Shown one piece after another: positions 52,614 to 62,952 of a DNA stretch of 64,000 bases. The notes below the pieces were generated by a model. It did not search any database. It saw nothing but the letters and a program-made list of their open reading frames with translations, and was not told the DNA's origin. This stretch comes from Dipteronia dyeriana (lineage: Eukaryota; Streptophyta; Magnoliopsida; Sapindales; Sapindaceae): positions 51,613,288 to 51,677,287 of the forward strand of contig CM065296.1 in the NCBI GenBank assembly GCA_032871835.1, read 5' to 3'. The translations under genes and the position numbers were made by a program. The first letter of the stretch is position 1. Each line of letters opens with the position of its first letter.

Positions 52614-53999
52614 TTACTGCCCGAAAAGGGGGGTGGGCACCCCGTTTTACTCATGCCATGTCTAGTTAACTTTTTCTTCATCATTCTTTCATTTTCTATA
52701 GGCCGGAACCGGGGTTTGGGCTCCTTGCTTGATAAATGCAGCCTTTCTAAGGAATAATCTCCCATATCATTAATGAAAACTGGCTTTAAATTTCATTCAT
52801 ACCTGCTTCAATGAACTTTGACATGACTAACATCTCCTAGCTTCATTTCTGATCTTGACCTAGATGCGACCTCTAAGACAACTTGACTTAATCAAATTTG
52901 GTAAAAATAATGTGATCTTAAATTCGTTTAAGTGTGAAAGTAGATAACTTGCTCGAGCTCGCAGCCCTTAGTAGAAACTTATAGCTCGAGAATTCCAGTG
53001 AGTGATCCATTTACATGGTTTCAGTCTAACTTGTCCCTGTCAAAGTAAGAAATTAGACGTACATGGAGGATTATTAATCAACAATAGTTTGGACATTGGA
53101 ACTTAGACGGGAAACCTCGCCAAGCCCGGGTCCTTCTCGAGGTTATAAGTTGTAGCCTGATTCGAGGTATTAGGAACGCTATTTTGCGTCCCCGGTTTCA
53201 AGGTGGTCTTTATCTACATATTATGGTGATCCCCTGGTAAGACTGATCCAGACCAAGATATCATGAGATATGGATGACAACTATGCTCTTATACTCAGAC
53301 CCTCCTTAGGAAAGGTCACCTAACAAAGGCATCAGGAAAGCTAGCTAGCTATCCTGGTCTCGAGATCTGGATGACAACTATACTCTTATACCCAGACTCT
53401 TTTTGGTGGGGGGTGGTGCCCGGCCGAGGCATCAGGGATAGTGAGGAGGCTTCACCGACCAGTCTCTGGTCTTGAAGCGACCATGGTCATTATACTATAG
53501 TGATCCTTCTGGTAGGACTTAACTCGAACCAAGGCATCAATGAGGCTTTTTAGCTCTCCTTGGTTTATGGCGATCATGGCGAGTTTCATTTATGGAGAGA
53601 ACATAACGTAGATAGAAAAAAATAGCATACTTTATTGATGGCTGAAATGGAGTATATTTTTTCTAACTTATTGATATCAAAAGGAAAGTAGTCTGCTGCT
53701 GCAGTCCCCTGCTTAAGGGTAAAATATTCTTCAATTGTATGCATTTCAGGTTTGGTCAATCGGTCGGCCGTCCATGTCTTCTAGCTTGTAAGCCCCATTT
53801 GAATCACTACGCTAATCATGTATAGATCTTCCTAGTTAGGTTCTAGGACCCCGTCTGAGCTTACCACAGTATTCTATAAAACTTTTCTGAGGACTCATGG
53901 CCTTCACTATTTTATCAAAATACCTCGCAATCTTGCTTTAGTAGATCGCTACCTTTTTTGCTACTTGCTCTTATTTTTCTTCCAAAAGGTCTATAGTAG
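52614..53999 (-). other. Tat-element non-coding region between integrase and antisense ORF
   Basis: No ORF with motifs. Contains diverged tandem repeats of about 97 bp: GAGATATGGATGACAACTAT at 53265 and a near copy at 53362, each followed by AGGCATCAGG; CTGGTAAGACT at 53234 is echoed at 53510. Such repeats are common in Tat/Ogre 3' regions. Confidence 0.65.
53265..53400. repeat. Diverged tandem repeat, about 97-bp period
   Basis: Units starting 53265 and 53362 share a 39-bp core (TGGATGACAACTAT-CTCTTATAC-CAGAC) with few differences. Confidence 0.8.
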
Positions 54000-54684
54000 C
54001 TCGGAGCTTGTTCTCGTTACTCTCTGGTTCAAAGTATTATACCCTGAATAAAGTCAGCTTATGTTCTATGAGGAGGATAGCTTCAACCCTAAAATCCAGA
54101 GACTAGGGTGTTTCCCTTGTTGCAGTCCTCCTTGTGGTTTGATACGCCCTGAGGATCTTGGGAAGCTCTTCAACCCATTTTCCCTTCTTCTGTTGTACCT
54201 TCCTTTTCAGTGGCTTCTTAATGGTGTTATTAGTTGTTGCGACCAAACCGTTGGTTTACGGATGAGCTACCGATACAAACCAGAGTTTGATACGCACCCT
54301 CTCGCAATAATCCCTAAACCTCATATTATCATGCTGCTTTCCCAGGCCGGTGATTATGACCAGCGGGGTATCGAACCTACTTAGCACGTTTGTCTTGATG
54401 AACTTGGTAGTATTTTCCTCTGAGATTTGGGAAAGAGGGCCTGCCTCGACCCATCGGGTGAAGTAATCGATGGCGATGATGGCATGCTTCGCTTGTCCAG
54501 GGGCTATGGGAAGCGGTCTAATTAGATAAACCCCCATATAGCAAAAGGGTAAGGTACTGATTGAGGACAGTCGTTCATGAGGTAAACGACTTAGGTTTAA
54601 GGTCTTTTGACATGGCACGTAAGATTGGACAAACCCCTTTGTATCCTGGGGGATAGTTGGCCAATAGTATCCCATACGAAGCAC
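54000..54684 (-). pseudogene. Tat-element integrase, all three catalytic residues lost
   Basis: Open for 142 codons (54684-54256): RMGYYWPTIPQDTKGFVQSY, CQKTLNLSR, APGQAKHAIIAIDYFTRWVE, FRDYCERVRIKLWFVSVAHP, then stops and TNGLVATTNNTIKKPLKRK. Compared with the family, GVDL reads GVYL (first Asp to Tyr), ITDNG reads ITGLG (second Asp to Gly) and the Glu position reads LVATTN. The zinc-finger Cys pair is also incomplete (SYVPCQK). Inactive. Confidence 0.85.
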
Positions 54685-55749
54685 CTGGTAGGCTAGACCC
54701 TTGCCACCAATGTGATTTCTACAGTCCCCAGCATGATCCTCTCTCAGCGTCCATTTGGCATCATCGGGATGTAAGCATCAAAGCAGAGGAAGGGACTTGC
54801 ATCTTTTGTAGAGGTACCCACCCTTTAAGCAATATCGGACCAAAGCGCTCTTGATTCTCTGGGCTTGGTCGGGCTCCTTTGGGAGCTTTCCTTCATAGAG
54901 GTAAGCAACTATGGGGTCCATCTAGCACGGTTGTTGCTCTACAGGGCATATTTCTCTACTCCTTTTTATACTTGGCCGGGAAATCACCTGAAGAAGAACT
55001 CCCCTAGATAAGGCCTAGCCCCCATTCGCAGCTATCTTGGCCAATACACATGCTCGATGATTCTATTGTCTTGGCGATCATGTCATCAATGTATACTTCT
55101 ATCAACCTTCCAGTTTTAGCTTGAATAGTCTATTGACCTGTCGCTGGTATGAAGCACCTGCATTCTTAACCCCGAATGGCATCACTTTTTAACAATATAG
55201 AACTTGCCCGGTGATGAAATTGGTCTTGTCCTAGTCGGCGGGGTACATCATGATCCGGTTATACCCCGAGAATGTTTCCATCAAGCTTAGGAGCTTGTTC
55301 ACTATTGTGGAGTCAACCAATTGATCAATTTTTAGGAGAGGACAGCTATCATTCGGGCACGCCTGATTGAGATCAATATAGTCGACACACATTCACCATT
55401 TTCTATTCGTCTTAGTAACCATTACCACGTTGGCGAGCAAGTCAAGATATCGAGCTTTTGTAATAAAACCGGCCTTGATCAACTTGTTAACCTCCGTCTA
55501 GATTGCGGTGTTCCTCCCTGTATTGAAATGTTGACTCTTTTATTTGACAGGTTTGATGGTGAGATCGATCACCAACCTGTGGGATGCCAAAGACAATGGG
55601 ATCCCTGGCATCTCATCATGGCTCCATGCTAAAATATCATTGAACTCCCGGAGCAACTTTATCAATCCCTCTTTTAACCCAGCTTCGAGTGCAGCCCTGA
55701 CCTTTACCACTTTGGTCGGGTCATCTTCTCTGACCGGGACTTCTTCCAA
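54685..55749 (-). pseudogene. Tat-element reverse transcriptase and RNase H remnant
   Basis: RT lead-in at 55749-55540: FNDILAWSHDEMPGIPLSLA, HRLVIDLTIKPVK. Then, with stops, NVVMVTKTNRKW and MCVDYIDLNQACPND, LMETFSGYNRI (family MDAFSGYNQI, so the catalytic Asp has become Glu), MPFGVKNAGASYQRQVNRLF, and VYIDDM at about 55079-55096 (YIDD intact). RNase H and the connection lie in 54690-55030 and are very degenerate. Confidence 0.82.
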
Positions 55750-55899
55750 CTTGTCAACAGGTTGCCTGTTGGCCTATTCTCTCCCTCGCTCTTCTTCTTT
55801 CGTGACCTGGGAATCACTTTCTGGATGATCAATAGGCTCTGAATCCTTCTGGTTCATTCCTACAACTTACTGGTTTCAAATCATTGACACTTATGAGAA

Positions 55900-56310
55900 T
55901 TTTCTTGCCAGTATTGTCGGGTTAGAAGAGGCCGCATAACATTTTCTAGCAGCTAACCGGTCACCACGTACCTCGCCTACTTAGTTCCCAACTGGAAACT
56001 TCAAGGTGTTATGGTAGACTGACAAGTCTCCCTTGATGGCGAACAGAAATGGCCTTCCTAGTATTGCATTGTAGGCTATTGGAAGGTCAACTACAACAAA
56101 GTTTGTCATTATATTTTACTAGAGGGGTGCAGTTTCTACGATCACAGGAAGTATCTTCTATCCTACTGGCATGACAGAGTCGCCTGTTAAACCATACAAT
56201 TGAGGTGTACAGCTGTTATAGCACCACTGCTTCAAGTTAAGTTTTTCCAAAGTATCTTTGAAGAGGACATCCACACTACTGTCGGAATCGATAAGCACGC
56301 GATGGACCTA
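55900..56310 (-). pseudogene. Tat-element aspartic protease region
   Basis: The minus strand reads HRVLIDSDSSVDVLFKDTL near 56305-56250 (family VLVDNGSSxDILF; here DSD replaces D-N/S-G) and TNFVVVDLPIAYNAILGRPF near 56090-56030, the conserved end of the Tat protease. Stops lie between. Confidence 0.75.
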
Positions 56311-56639
56311 ACAGTTAGCGATCTGTACTATGACCACTAACGTATCATCATAGGGCTAAACAATGTTGTAGGCGTCCACCTCGGAGAAGATAATTTGAGC
56401 CGAATGAGAAGTGCTTGCAATACTCTATTCCAACTTGAAAATGCTTTGACCTTCCTCCAAGTGGGGAATCTTTCTCAGGTGGTTCTTCCGGGCATTGTTG
56501 GAGGATCCAGCTAAGGTGGGACCTCCACTGATAGTATGGATGACTTGGATTTGCTGCTTCAAATCCTTCTGTTTACCTCTTCGCTTCTCCTCATCTTCTC
56601 AGATCTCTGGTTGCAGCTTCTTCCCTATTCGGATGTTGT

Positions 56640-58371
56640 CTCTAACTTGTTGTAGGAACTCTACCGAGCATCCTCCCTTTACCAGAGCCTCTATCTAGTT
56701 ACGCAGGCTGTAACACTTTGATGTGTTATGTCTAATGTCTTCATGGAAGTCAAAGTACTTGTATTGGTTTCTGCATCGGCTGGAACTTTCATTGGTGTCA
56801 GCTTCCTCAACATCCCTTTATCTCGGATGGCGTGGTAGATAGTTTCCCAGGATGTAATCAGTAGGGTTTAATGGTTGAACCCCCTCTCTTTTCTGGTTAT
56901 AGAAGATACCCTCTTTGGAGGAGAGAAAGCCTAAGGAGGAGTTTTCTTACCTAGAAACCGATGTCGTTGAGGTTGAAACAAGAGAGGATGGTATGTCGAC
57001 CTGTTAGAGGATTTGTTATGAATTCTCTGAACTGGTGCCGGCCTAAACGCCTCTTTCTTTTGGCACTTCACCGCTCTCATGTCTTCATGCTCCAACTTGA
57101 CTTTTAGTTGTTCCTCTATCTCTATCTGCTCCAAAGCCCAATCGTAAGTTTCTTGGTAGGTTTCTGGAGCGTGCTTGGAGAATGATCGGAATAGCTTTCC
57201 TGCCTAAAGATTTCTATAAAATTTGCCTAGGTTCTCCTTCTCTGTGAAGACTCCCATTTGAATAACCTCCATGTGGAACAGCTCCATATAAGCCCAGAGG
57301 GTTTCTCCTCTTTCCTGAATCACGTATTGCAGATGGATGGGATCCTTTGATCTGGGTTTGACACCTTGGAATTATGAGCAGAAATCCATTTTTAGCTTCG
57401 TGAAGGAGTCCACAGTTCCAACAAGTAGCTTTCTAAACCATGTTTGGTATAGTCTGTCAGAGTGGTAGGGAACATCCAGCATATGGCGGCCATGGTTGTG
57501 TTATGGACCTCCATTTGTTGGACGAAGCTCTCTTAGTGGCTTAAAGGGTCTTTTGTGCCAGAGAACTTGTCTGATGGCATCTTAAACTTTGGTGGGAGCT
57601 CCGCCTCCCAAATCTTTCTGGTAAAGAGAGCATTCATCTTACTCAGGGGTCCTTCTTGACCTCTTTACCTTTCCCTCTTTTTAACTGCTGGATCTCCTTT
57701 TACGGTTTAGTCAGCTGGTCCCTCAGGCACTTGTTTCTGTGCTTCTTAGAGTCGACCTTATAGCTCTCGTTGTCAGATCCCCCCGATAAGCTGGACACTT
57801 CCACTTTGTCGTCTTCATGGGTGAGCTCTGCTTACGCAGTTTACCGGGTACCACTAGCTTCAGCTAGAGGTTCCCTTCTAGAAGTCATCGGTCGAGGGTG
57901 GCTACAAGGTGTCGTCGGCGAAGCATCGACTACTGACTTGACCTGCCAGGGTGTATAGTAGGTCGACCTGTCTGGGATTAGGGGAATAGGCCCTAGCCTG
58001 TCCTGAATAGAAGTTGTTGCTCATGTCCTATTATGGGCATGGTCCGGTGAAGGGGGTCCTAACCGATCAAAGGCAGGTTGCCAGGCAGCGAGTCTGCTCG
58101 CCTCTCATCGGGTACCGAGATCTATCAGTTGAGGAGCAATTTCTTCCATAGCTAGACGGAGGCAGAAATTCTCCACGATAGTCGCAGCATGTTAGTTGAT
58201 CGTAATTTGGTTCATTGCCTGAAGGGTTGGAGCACGCTTCAAGTCTGGTTGATATGAGGCTGGCTTGTGAGACTTGGATTTCTTTCCCTTCTTCTGCCCT
58301 TTCTTGGTCGAGGGAGGTCGACTGATGTTCCGAGGTTTCGGGCTTTCTTTGGGAGGAGCGAAGCTTCATAA
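56640..58371 (-). pseudogene. Tat-element gag remnant
   Basis: A start at about 58371 gives MKLRSSQRKPETSEHQSTSL and a Ser/Glu-rich N-terminus to 58067. The gag core is near 57420-57200 (MDFCS, IHLQYVIQERGETLWAYMEL, VFTEKENLGKFY). ALEQIEIEEQLKVKLEHEDM follows at 57140-56930. The end near 56770-56650 reads YFDFHEDIRHNTSKCYSLRN, the family zinc-like Y-C-x-F-H-x-D-x-G-H-x-T-x-x-C with the first Cys as Phe and Gly as Arg. Broken by many stops. Confidence 0.7.
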
Positions 58372-58418
58372 TCACTGTAAAACAATAAACTTTTAAATGT
58401 AAAAATGGTGGAGTAGGG

Positions 58419-58436
58419 TTCCCACAGACGACACCA
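58419..58436 (-). other. Primer binding site of Tat element
   Basis: Minus-strand TGGTGTCGTCTGTGGGAA resembles the TGGCGCC(G)TCTGTGGGA junction used by Tat/Athila elements, with CGCC changed to TGTC, as after cytosine deamination. Confidence 0.7.
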
Positions 58437-58441
58437 GAAAG

Positions 58442-59535
58442 TGCTGTCGAAAAATTTGCTCGAGATGAGAAATTCTGATTAACACCCTTAAGACCACTAC
58501 AGCGGAGGTGATGGCCGGGATAGGTACCTTTGGAACCTAGATTGCTTGAGTAAAGATAAGTGTTCAACACAAACGTTAATGCAATGAGAAAGAAAAATAA
58601 TAACGCGGCTTTGTTATTGATCATAAATATCGTACAAAAGTCTCTCAAATACCCTAAACTTCACTAGGGTACAGTTTGGTGGCAACCTCGTGTCTGTCGA
58701 GAAGTGGAAAATAATGATGGTCGTGTTCTGATCAAAAAATTTAGGCCCGAGGAGAATCTCCCCTCCTATATGCCCATTTTTGTTGTCGCTTCTCTCCTTT
58801 TTTTCTACTCATCATGCTTTGGCATATTTATACATGGTTCAATTAAGTTAAACTTCACGAATCTCCTGCCATGATTCTCTGAATCAGTTCCCCCCTTATC
58901 GGGCGGGGATATTTTATTTTTAGATTAATAACGGAGTTGAGAATATCTTAGTTGGAGATAAGTTTGTTTCCTCTTTGAACTCAATCTTTTGCCCTGCACG
59001 TACGTGCCAATTTAATGTTTATTAGGTGTGGATATGATCCTCTGTGCCTTCATGGCATGATTCTTCCTGAAGGTCGTCGAGTATGGTGTTCGCTGTTTCT
59101 TAGGACGAGGTAAATTCGTGCCCTGGTTTTGGTACTAGAAGCTTGGTCTGACCTGTCCAGGTCTTTTTGAGCTTGGGATGACCCCGTGGACACCCTTTGG
59201 TGGCAACGGGGTTTTTGGCGAGCTTTCTACTACCTGTCCAGTTAGGTCCAAATCTTCTCTCAGCTAGATGAAGCATTCCCGAGGTATGGGTATGTTGCTT
59301 AATAGGTTCTCACTTAAGTCTGGAAAGGATGGCGGGCTCTTGGGGAGGTTATGTGGTAGCTTCGACCTCGGGGAGCCTTGATTTGGGGTAAGGAGCTCGA
59401 TTCGTTTGTGTCGGGCTTCACCTTGGATGCTTCCTGATCTCAGCGACCTCTCTTCGTTTCTTCAAGGTGGCGCCAAAGCTTGATCTCGGGGTTCCGTGGT
59501 GGGTAAATGAGAATGATTTGATTTTTTTATAGACA
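58442..59535 (-). repeat. Tat-element 5' LTR (outer edge approximate)
   Basis: On the minus strand the LTR ends ...TTTCGACAGCA six bases before the PBS. The outer start is placed at TGTCTATAAAAAAATC (59535) because TG...CA ends fit, but no second LTR is available for comparison. A TATA box (TATAAATA, minus) is at 58825-58832. Confidence 0.55.
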
Positions 59536-60435
59536 ATTTTTAAACACTAAATTATTGTTGGTGAAAAAATTAAGGATTTTGTTAATTATATACAATGATT
59601 TTGAAAAGTGGATAATTTAATCATTGTAAATGATTATTATTGTTACTAGTTAAATAAATAATTATTTATATTGTTAATTTATTCTTATTTTTAGGTACAT
59701 TCCCCTATAACTAAGAAATAAAAAAAAAATTAAAAGTTAAAACGACCCTTCAATATATTGTTATCTGTAATTTTAATTTTTTTTAACAATATTTTTAAAA
59801 TTTGTAAAAAAATGAGGCTCCTCATTTTTTTTTATCTTTTTTATATATTCGTCACATACTTTGCTTGCTTATGCCTATATCCGGTACCAAATGTCAATTC
59901 ATCACCATCAAAGTGCAAAAATGAAATTTGTGTCAAGATATGTGGCTCTTATTTAAAGATGTAAAGGTACTGTGATGCAGTGGAAACACAAAAGAAAATA
60001 GACTGACGTCTATATTCATTGAAAACTGGAATTCATCATAAAATAAAGAGAATACTCTAAAATTTTATTCAATCAAAAGCTGTTGAGCCTTTCGGCTTAC
60101 AAGGCTATACAAAGAGATTAAACCCTAACTCGAATCCTTATTGGACAATAAACTGGATTGCATAGCAAAAGTTACAAAAAATAGCAAGCGCTACCGAAAA
60201 TAGCGAAATTACAAAAGTTATGGAAATAAAAGATACTAACGATCCTAAACAAGCCAGAATTAACGGTAGACAATTCTGACTTGTCAAAGTCAACTTATGA
60301 CTAGAAAGAAAAAATTTCTCAAATGGAAAAACTGCAATTTCGGAGACTAAATGATAGAATTTAACCAAAAAATGGTGTGTCTCAACACTGAAGGCGGTGA
60401 CTTGAAAAGACCTCGTCGATTCCCATCACGTGAAG
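59536..60435. other. AT-rich spacer between elements
   Basis: No recognisable retrotransposon domain, tRNA or rRNA. It holds one small plus ORF (59812-59964) and on the minus strand a 76-codon hydrophobic ORF (60138-60368) without motifs that looks like untranslated sequence downstream of the 60436 stop. Confidence 0.55.
59812..59964 (+). CDS. Possible small secreted cysteine peptide
   Basis: A 50-codon ORF from ATG 59812. Residues 1-18 (MRLLIFFYLFYIFVTYFA) look like a signal peptide: one Arg, a hydrophobic core, Ala before Cys. The remainder has Cys at 19, 21, 35, 40 and 44 (KCKNEICVKICG near the end), faintly like plant small cysteine-rich or nodule-type peptides. An in-frame upstream extension reaches 59758. 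The codon content is as AT-rich as its surroundings, so it may be chance. I do not recognise a family. Confidence 0.25.
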   Translation: MRLLIFFYLFYIFVTYFACLCLYPVPNVNSSPSKCKNEICVKICGSYLKM

Positions 60436-60576
60436 TCACTTAGTCTTGAATTTATGATGGTCCATCAATGCCATGTAGGAGTCAACTACTTGTTCTACAT
60501 CATACTGGATAGCACAAATATTTTTCTGTTTCATTGCTTTGGGTAGTTCATTGTATGCTTCATAATTAATTATGTG
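60436..60576 (-). CDS. Unrecognised C-terminal coding fragment
   Basis: A minus-strand open stretch of 46 codons ending in TGA at 60436-60438, reading NYEAYNELPKAMKQKNICAI and ending ALMDHHKFKTK. It has no ATG at its start and is cut about seven bases before the Copia LTR at 60584. The composition is protein-like rather than low-complexity, so it may be the last exon of a gene or older element that the Copia insertion split. No family recognised. Confidence 0.3.
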   Translation of the reverse strand, partial: HIINYEAYNELPKAMKQKNICAIQYDVEQVVDSYMALMDHHKFKTK

Positions 60577-60583
60577 TTATTTA

Positions 60584-61376
60584 TGTTGGATTTTTTTTTA
60601 TAAACTCTCATTTTGAGAGAACAAATTGAGTATATTAAATTCCATAGAAATGGAAGATTAAAGTGGATTCGAATTCTCCTCCATGAGAACTTCAAAATGG
60701 TATACTCAAATTCACAAAATGGTTAATAGGTAATGAGAAATTGAGTCTCAAAGTGGACCCATTGTGTAGGGATTAAAATGAATCCCACATTGTTTAGGGA
60801 AATCATTTATATGTAGTTTGTAAGTGAATATGTGATATGAGCTATAACATGTGTGGCATAGAGGCTCTCTCTCGCGCGTAGCGGGGGAGTAAATCATAGA
60901 CCTCGAACCTTTGAATGCATGACTCGTGTGTGGACACGACCTGCGGACATGAATGCCGCTCTGATTGGACCGTGAGAGTCCAGTTGACCTTGTCCTTTTT
61001 TCCTACGTCAATGTTTTTTTATTGTGATGAATAAGGAAAGCTTTAATTGTTTGGATTCTGATTTCTTACTTGATCACTAAGAATACAGAATCGGAGTTTT
61101 AATTAGAAGTAAATCTCGTTGGAGAATATTATCTAATTAAATTTTTTCCTTACTAAATCAAAACCGTAATTTTCCAAAATAATCCTGAATTAATCCCAAA
61201 ACCCTAGTGTTTCGGTTTGGGTATATAATAGCTCTAAAATTCTGTTCAGACCACCGAAAATATACTTAATTTTTAGCAGCCGAATTCCTATTCTTTTTCT
61301 CTGTTTTCTTGGTAAGTTTAAACTCGGTTTGAGTTCCCTGGTAGTGGTTAATGCTTACGCCTACCACTGTTGAACA
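60584..61376 (+). repeat. Copia-3 putative 5' LTR
   Basis: Starts TGTTGGATTTT and ends CCACTGTTGAACA (TGTT/AACA terminal pairing). It includes a TATA-like GGGTATATAATAGC near 61219. A degenerate PBS-like TTGTATCATGGGAG follows at 61378. The 3' partner lies outside the window, so the ends are provisional. Confidence 0.6.
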
Positions 61377-61775
61377 GTTGTATCATGGGAGACAATCGCC
61401 TAATACACATATGGTGTTGCTCGACAAAAATATCTTAAGATTGTTAATACTAATTCCAAAACAAATCTGGTCGGATCTGGAAACAGAAAGCAACAACACA
61501 AGAAAATAACACGTTAGAAAATAGTGTGAAACCTGGTTGGGTCAAACCCAAGGGAGTTGTGGTTGGATACTGGGGCCACTCGCCTATATGCTCTGACAAT
61601 GAGATGTTCAATACATTTGAAGAAATGAAGAATGAAGAATGAAGAAAAGTTGTACATGGACAACTCAGCCACATCTGACGTGAAGAGACATGGTCAAGGC
61701 ATTCTCAAGATGACCTCTAGTATAACTCTGAACTTGAACAATGTGCTGTATGTACCTGATATTCGTAAGAACTAG
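61377..61775 (+). pseudogene. Copia-3 gag scar and protease
   Basis: Only about 180 bp separate the LTR from the protease, so most of gag is deleted. The protease motif GYWGHSPI... is shifted, but LDTGATRLYAL is visible at about 61565-61598 with catalytic Asp; a frameshift follows (SDNEMFNTFEEMKNEE), then GILKMTSSITLNLNNVLYVP near 61700-61755 and a stop just before 61776. Confidence 0.7.
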
Positions 61776-62850
61776 GTGTCTGGTTCATTGCTCAATCAGC
61801 ATGGGTTCAAGATGGTGATTGAATCAGACAAAGTGATTTTAACCAAGCAGGGAACTTATGTGGATATGGGATATGTAACTGAAGGGCTTTTTAAGATTAA
61901 TGTATCTGTTGTCAAAGGAACAATAAATAAACATAATTCTTCAGTTTATTTGCTTGAGTCTTCCAATTTACAGCATGGTAGACTAGAACACCTTAATTAT
62001 GATATTTTACATAGATTAATTAACTTAAATCATATTCCCGCATTCAATATTGATCATAAACATAAGTGTGAAGTTTGCGTTGAAGCAAAACTAACAAGGT
62101 CATCATTTCAAACTATTGAAAAGAAATCTGAACCTCTTGATTTAATTCACACAGATATATGTGATTTAAAAGTTGTTCAAACAAGAGATGGCAACAAATA
62201 TTTTATCACATTTATAGATGATAGCACCAAATACTGCTATGTATGTTTTTTGAAAAACAAGGATGAAGCTATAGAGAAGTTTAGTCTCTATAAAACTGAA
62301 GTCGAGAATCAACTCAACAAGAAAATCAAGGTACTGAAAAGTGACCGAGGTGGTGAATATGTAGCACCGTTTGGTGAATTCTGTGCACAACACGGAATCA
62401 TACATCAAACCACTACACCATATTCCCCTCAGCAAAACGGTATTGCAAAACTTAAAAATCGTACCTTGAAAGAGATGATGAATGCAATGTTGATAAGTTC
62501 TGGAATGCCTCAGAACATGTGGGGTGACGCTATATTGTCTAGTAATTACCTTTTAAACAAGTTACCCCGAAAGAAAGAAGACACGACCCATATGAACTAT
62601 GGAAAGGAATAAAGTCTTCCTATAAATTCTTACGAATGTGGGGTGTCTTGCCAAAGTAGTCGTACTTATACCTAAGAAGGTGAAAATAGATTCGAAAACT
62701 ATTGACTGCATTTTCATTGGATATGCATAAAACAGTAGTACTCATCTATTCTTGGTCTATAAATCTGACATATCAAATATACACAAAAACACGATAATGG
62801 AATCTAGAAATGCAATGTTCTTTGAACATGTATTTCCACGTAAATCCAAT
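61776..62850 (+). pseudogene. Copia-3 pre-integrase and integrase
   Basis: Open for 278 codons (61776-62612). Protease end (SGSLLNQHGFKMVIESDKVI), GAG-pre-integrase zinc (HGRLEHLNYDILHRLINL ... CEVCVEAK; family GH reads EH), integrase HTDICDL, FITFIDDSTKYCYVCFLKNK, KSDRGGEYVAPF (second Asp) and QQNGIAKLKNRTLKEMM. The family wording is NGIAERKN, so the catalytic Glu is Lys. Beyond 62612 a frameshift and stops break the C-domain (KIDSKTIDCIFIGYA near 62690). Confidence 0.87.
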
Positions 62851-62952
62851 GATGAAGCAAGTTCGTCAAAACGAACACATGCTGATAGTTGTGAGGACTA
62901 AAAACATGGAAATGAAGTAGAGGATGAACCTAGACATAGCAAAAGAGCAAGG

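Larger units (their letters stand above)
50124..59535 (-). mobile_element. Tat/Ogre-lineage Gypsy element with antisense ORF
   Basis: Minus strand, right to left: LTR, PBS of the TGGCGCCGTCTGTGGGA type (mutated), gag, protease, RT, RNase H, integrase, a repeat-bearing non-coding region, and an additional ORF on the opposite (plus) strand. That layout and the integrase wording (IAIDYFTRWVEAGPL) are those of the Tat lineage. The 3' LTR is absent: sequence ends at the Gypsy C junction (50123/50124). GC content is higher than its neighbours. It is heavily decayed. The right boundary is approximate. Confidence 0.8.

Noticed and set aside
54657..54854. Plus-strand ORF with CHQCD and CIFCRGTHP zinc-like pattern
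   Set aside because: It is the reverse strand of the Tat RNase H/integrase boundary; Cys spacing is accidental.
58067..58648. 193-codon minus ORF as a single gene
   Set aside because: It spans the Tat LTR and PBS, so it cannot be one coding unit; only the part after about 58371 is a plausible gag start.
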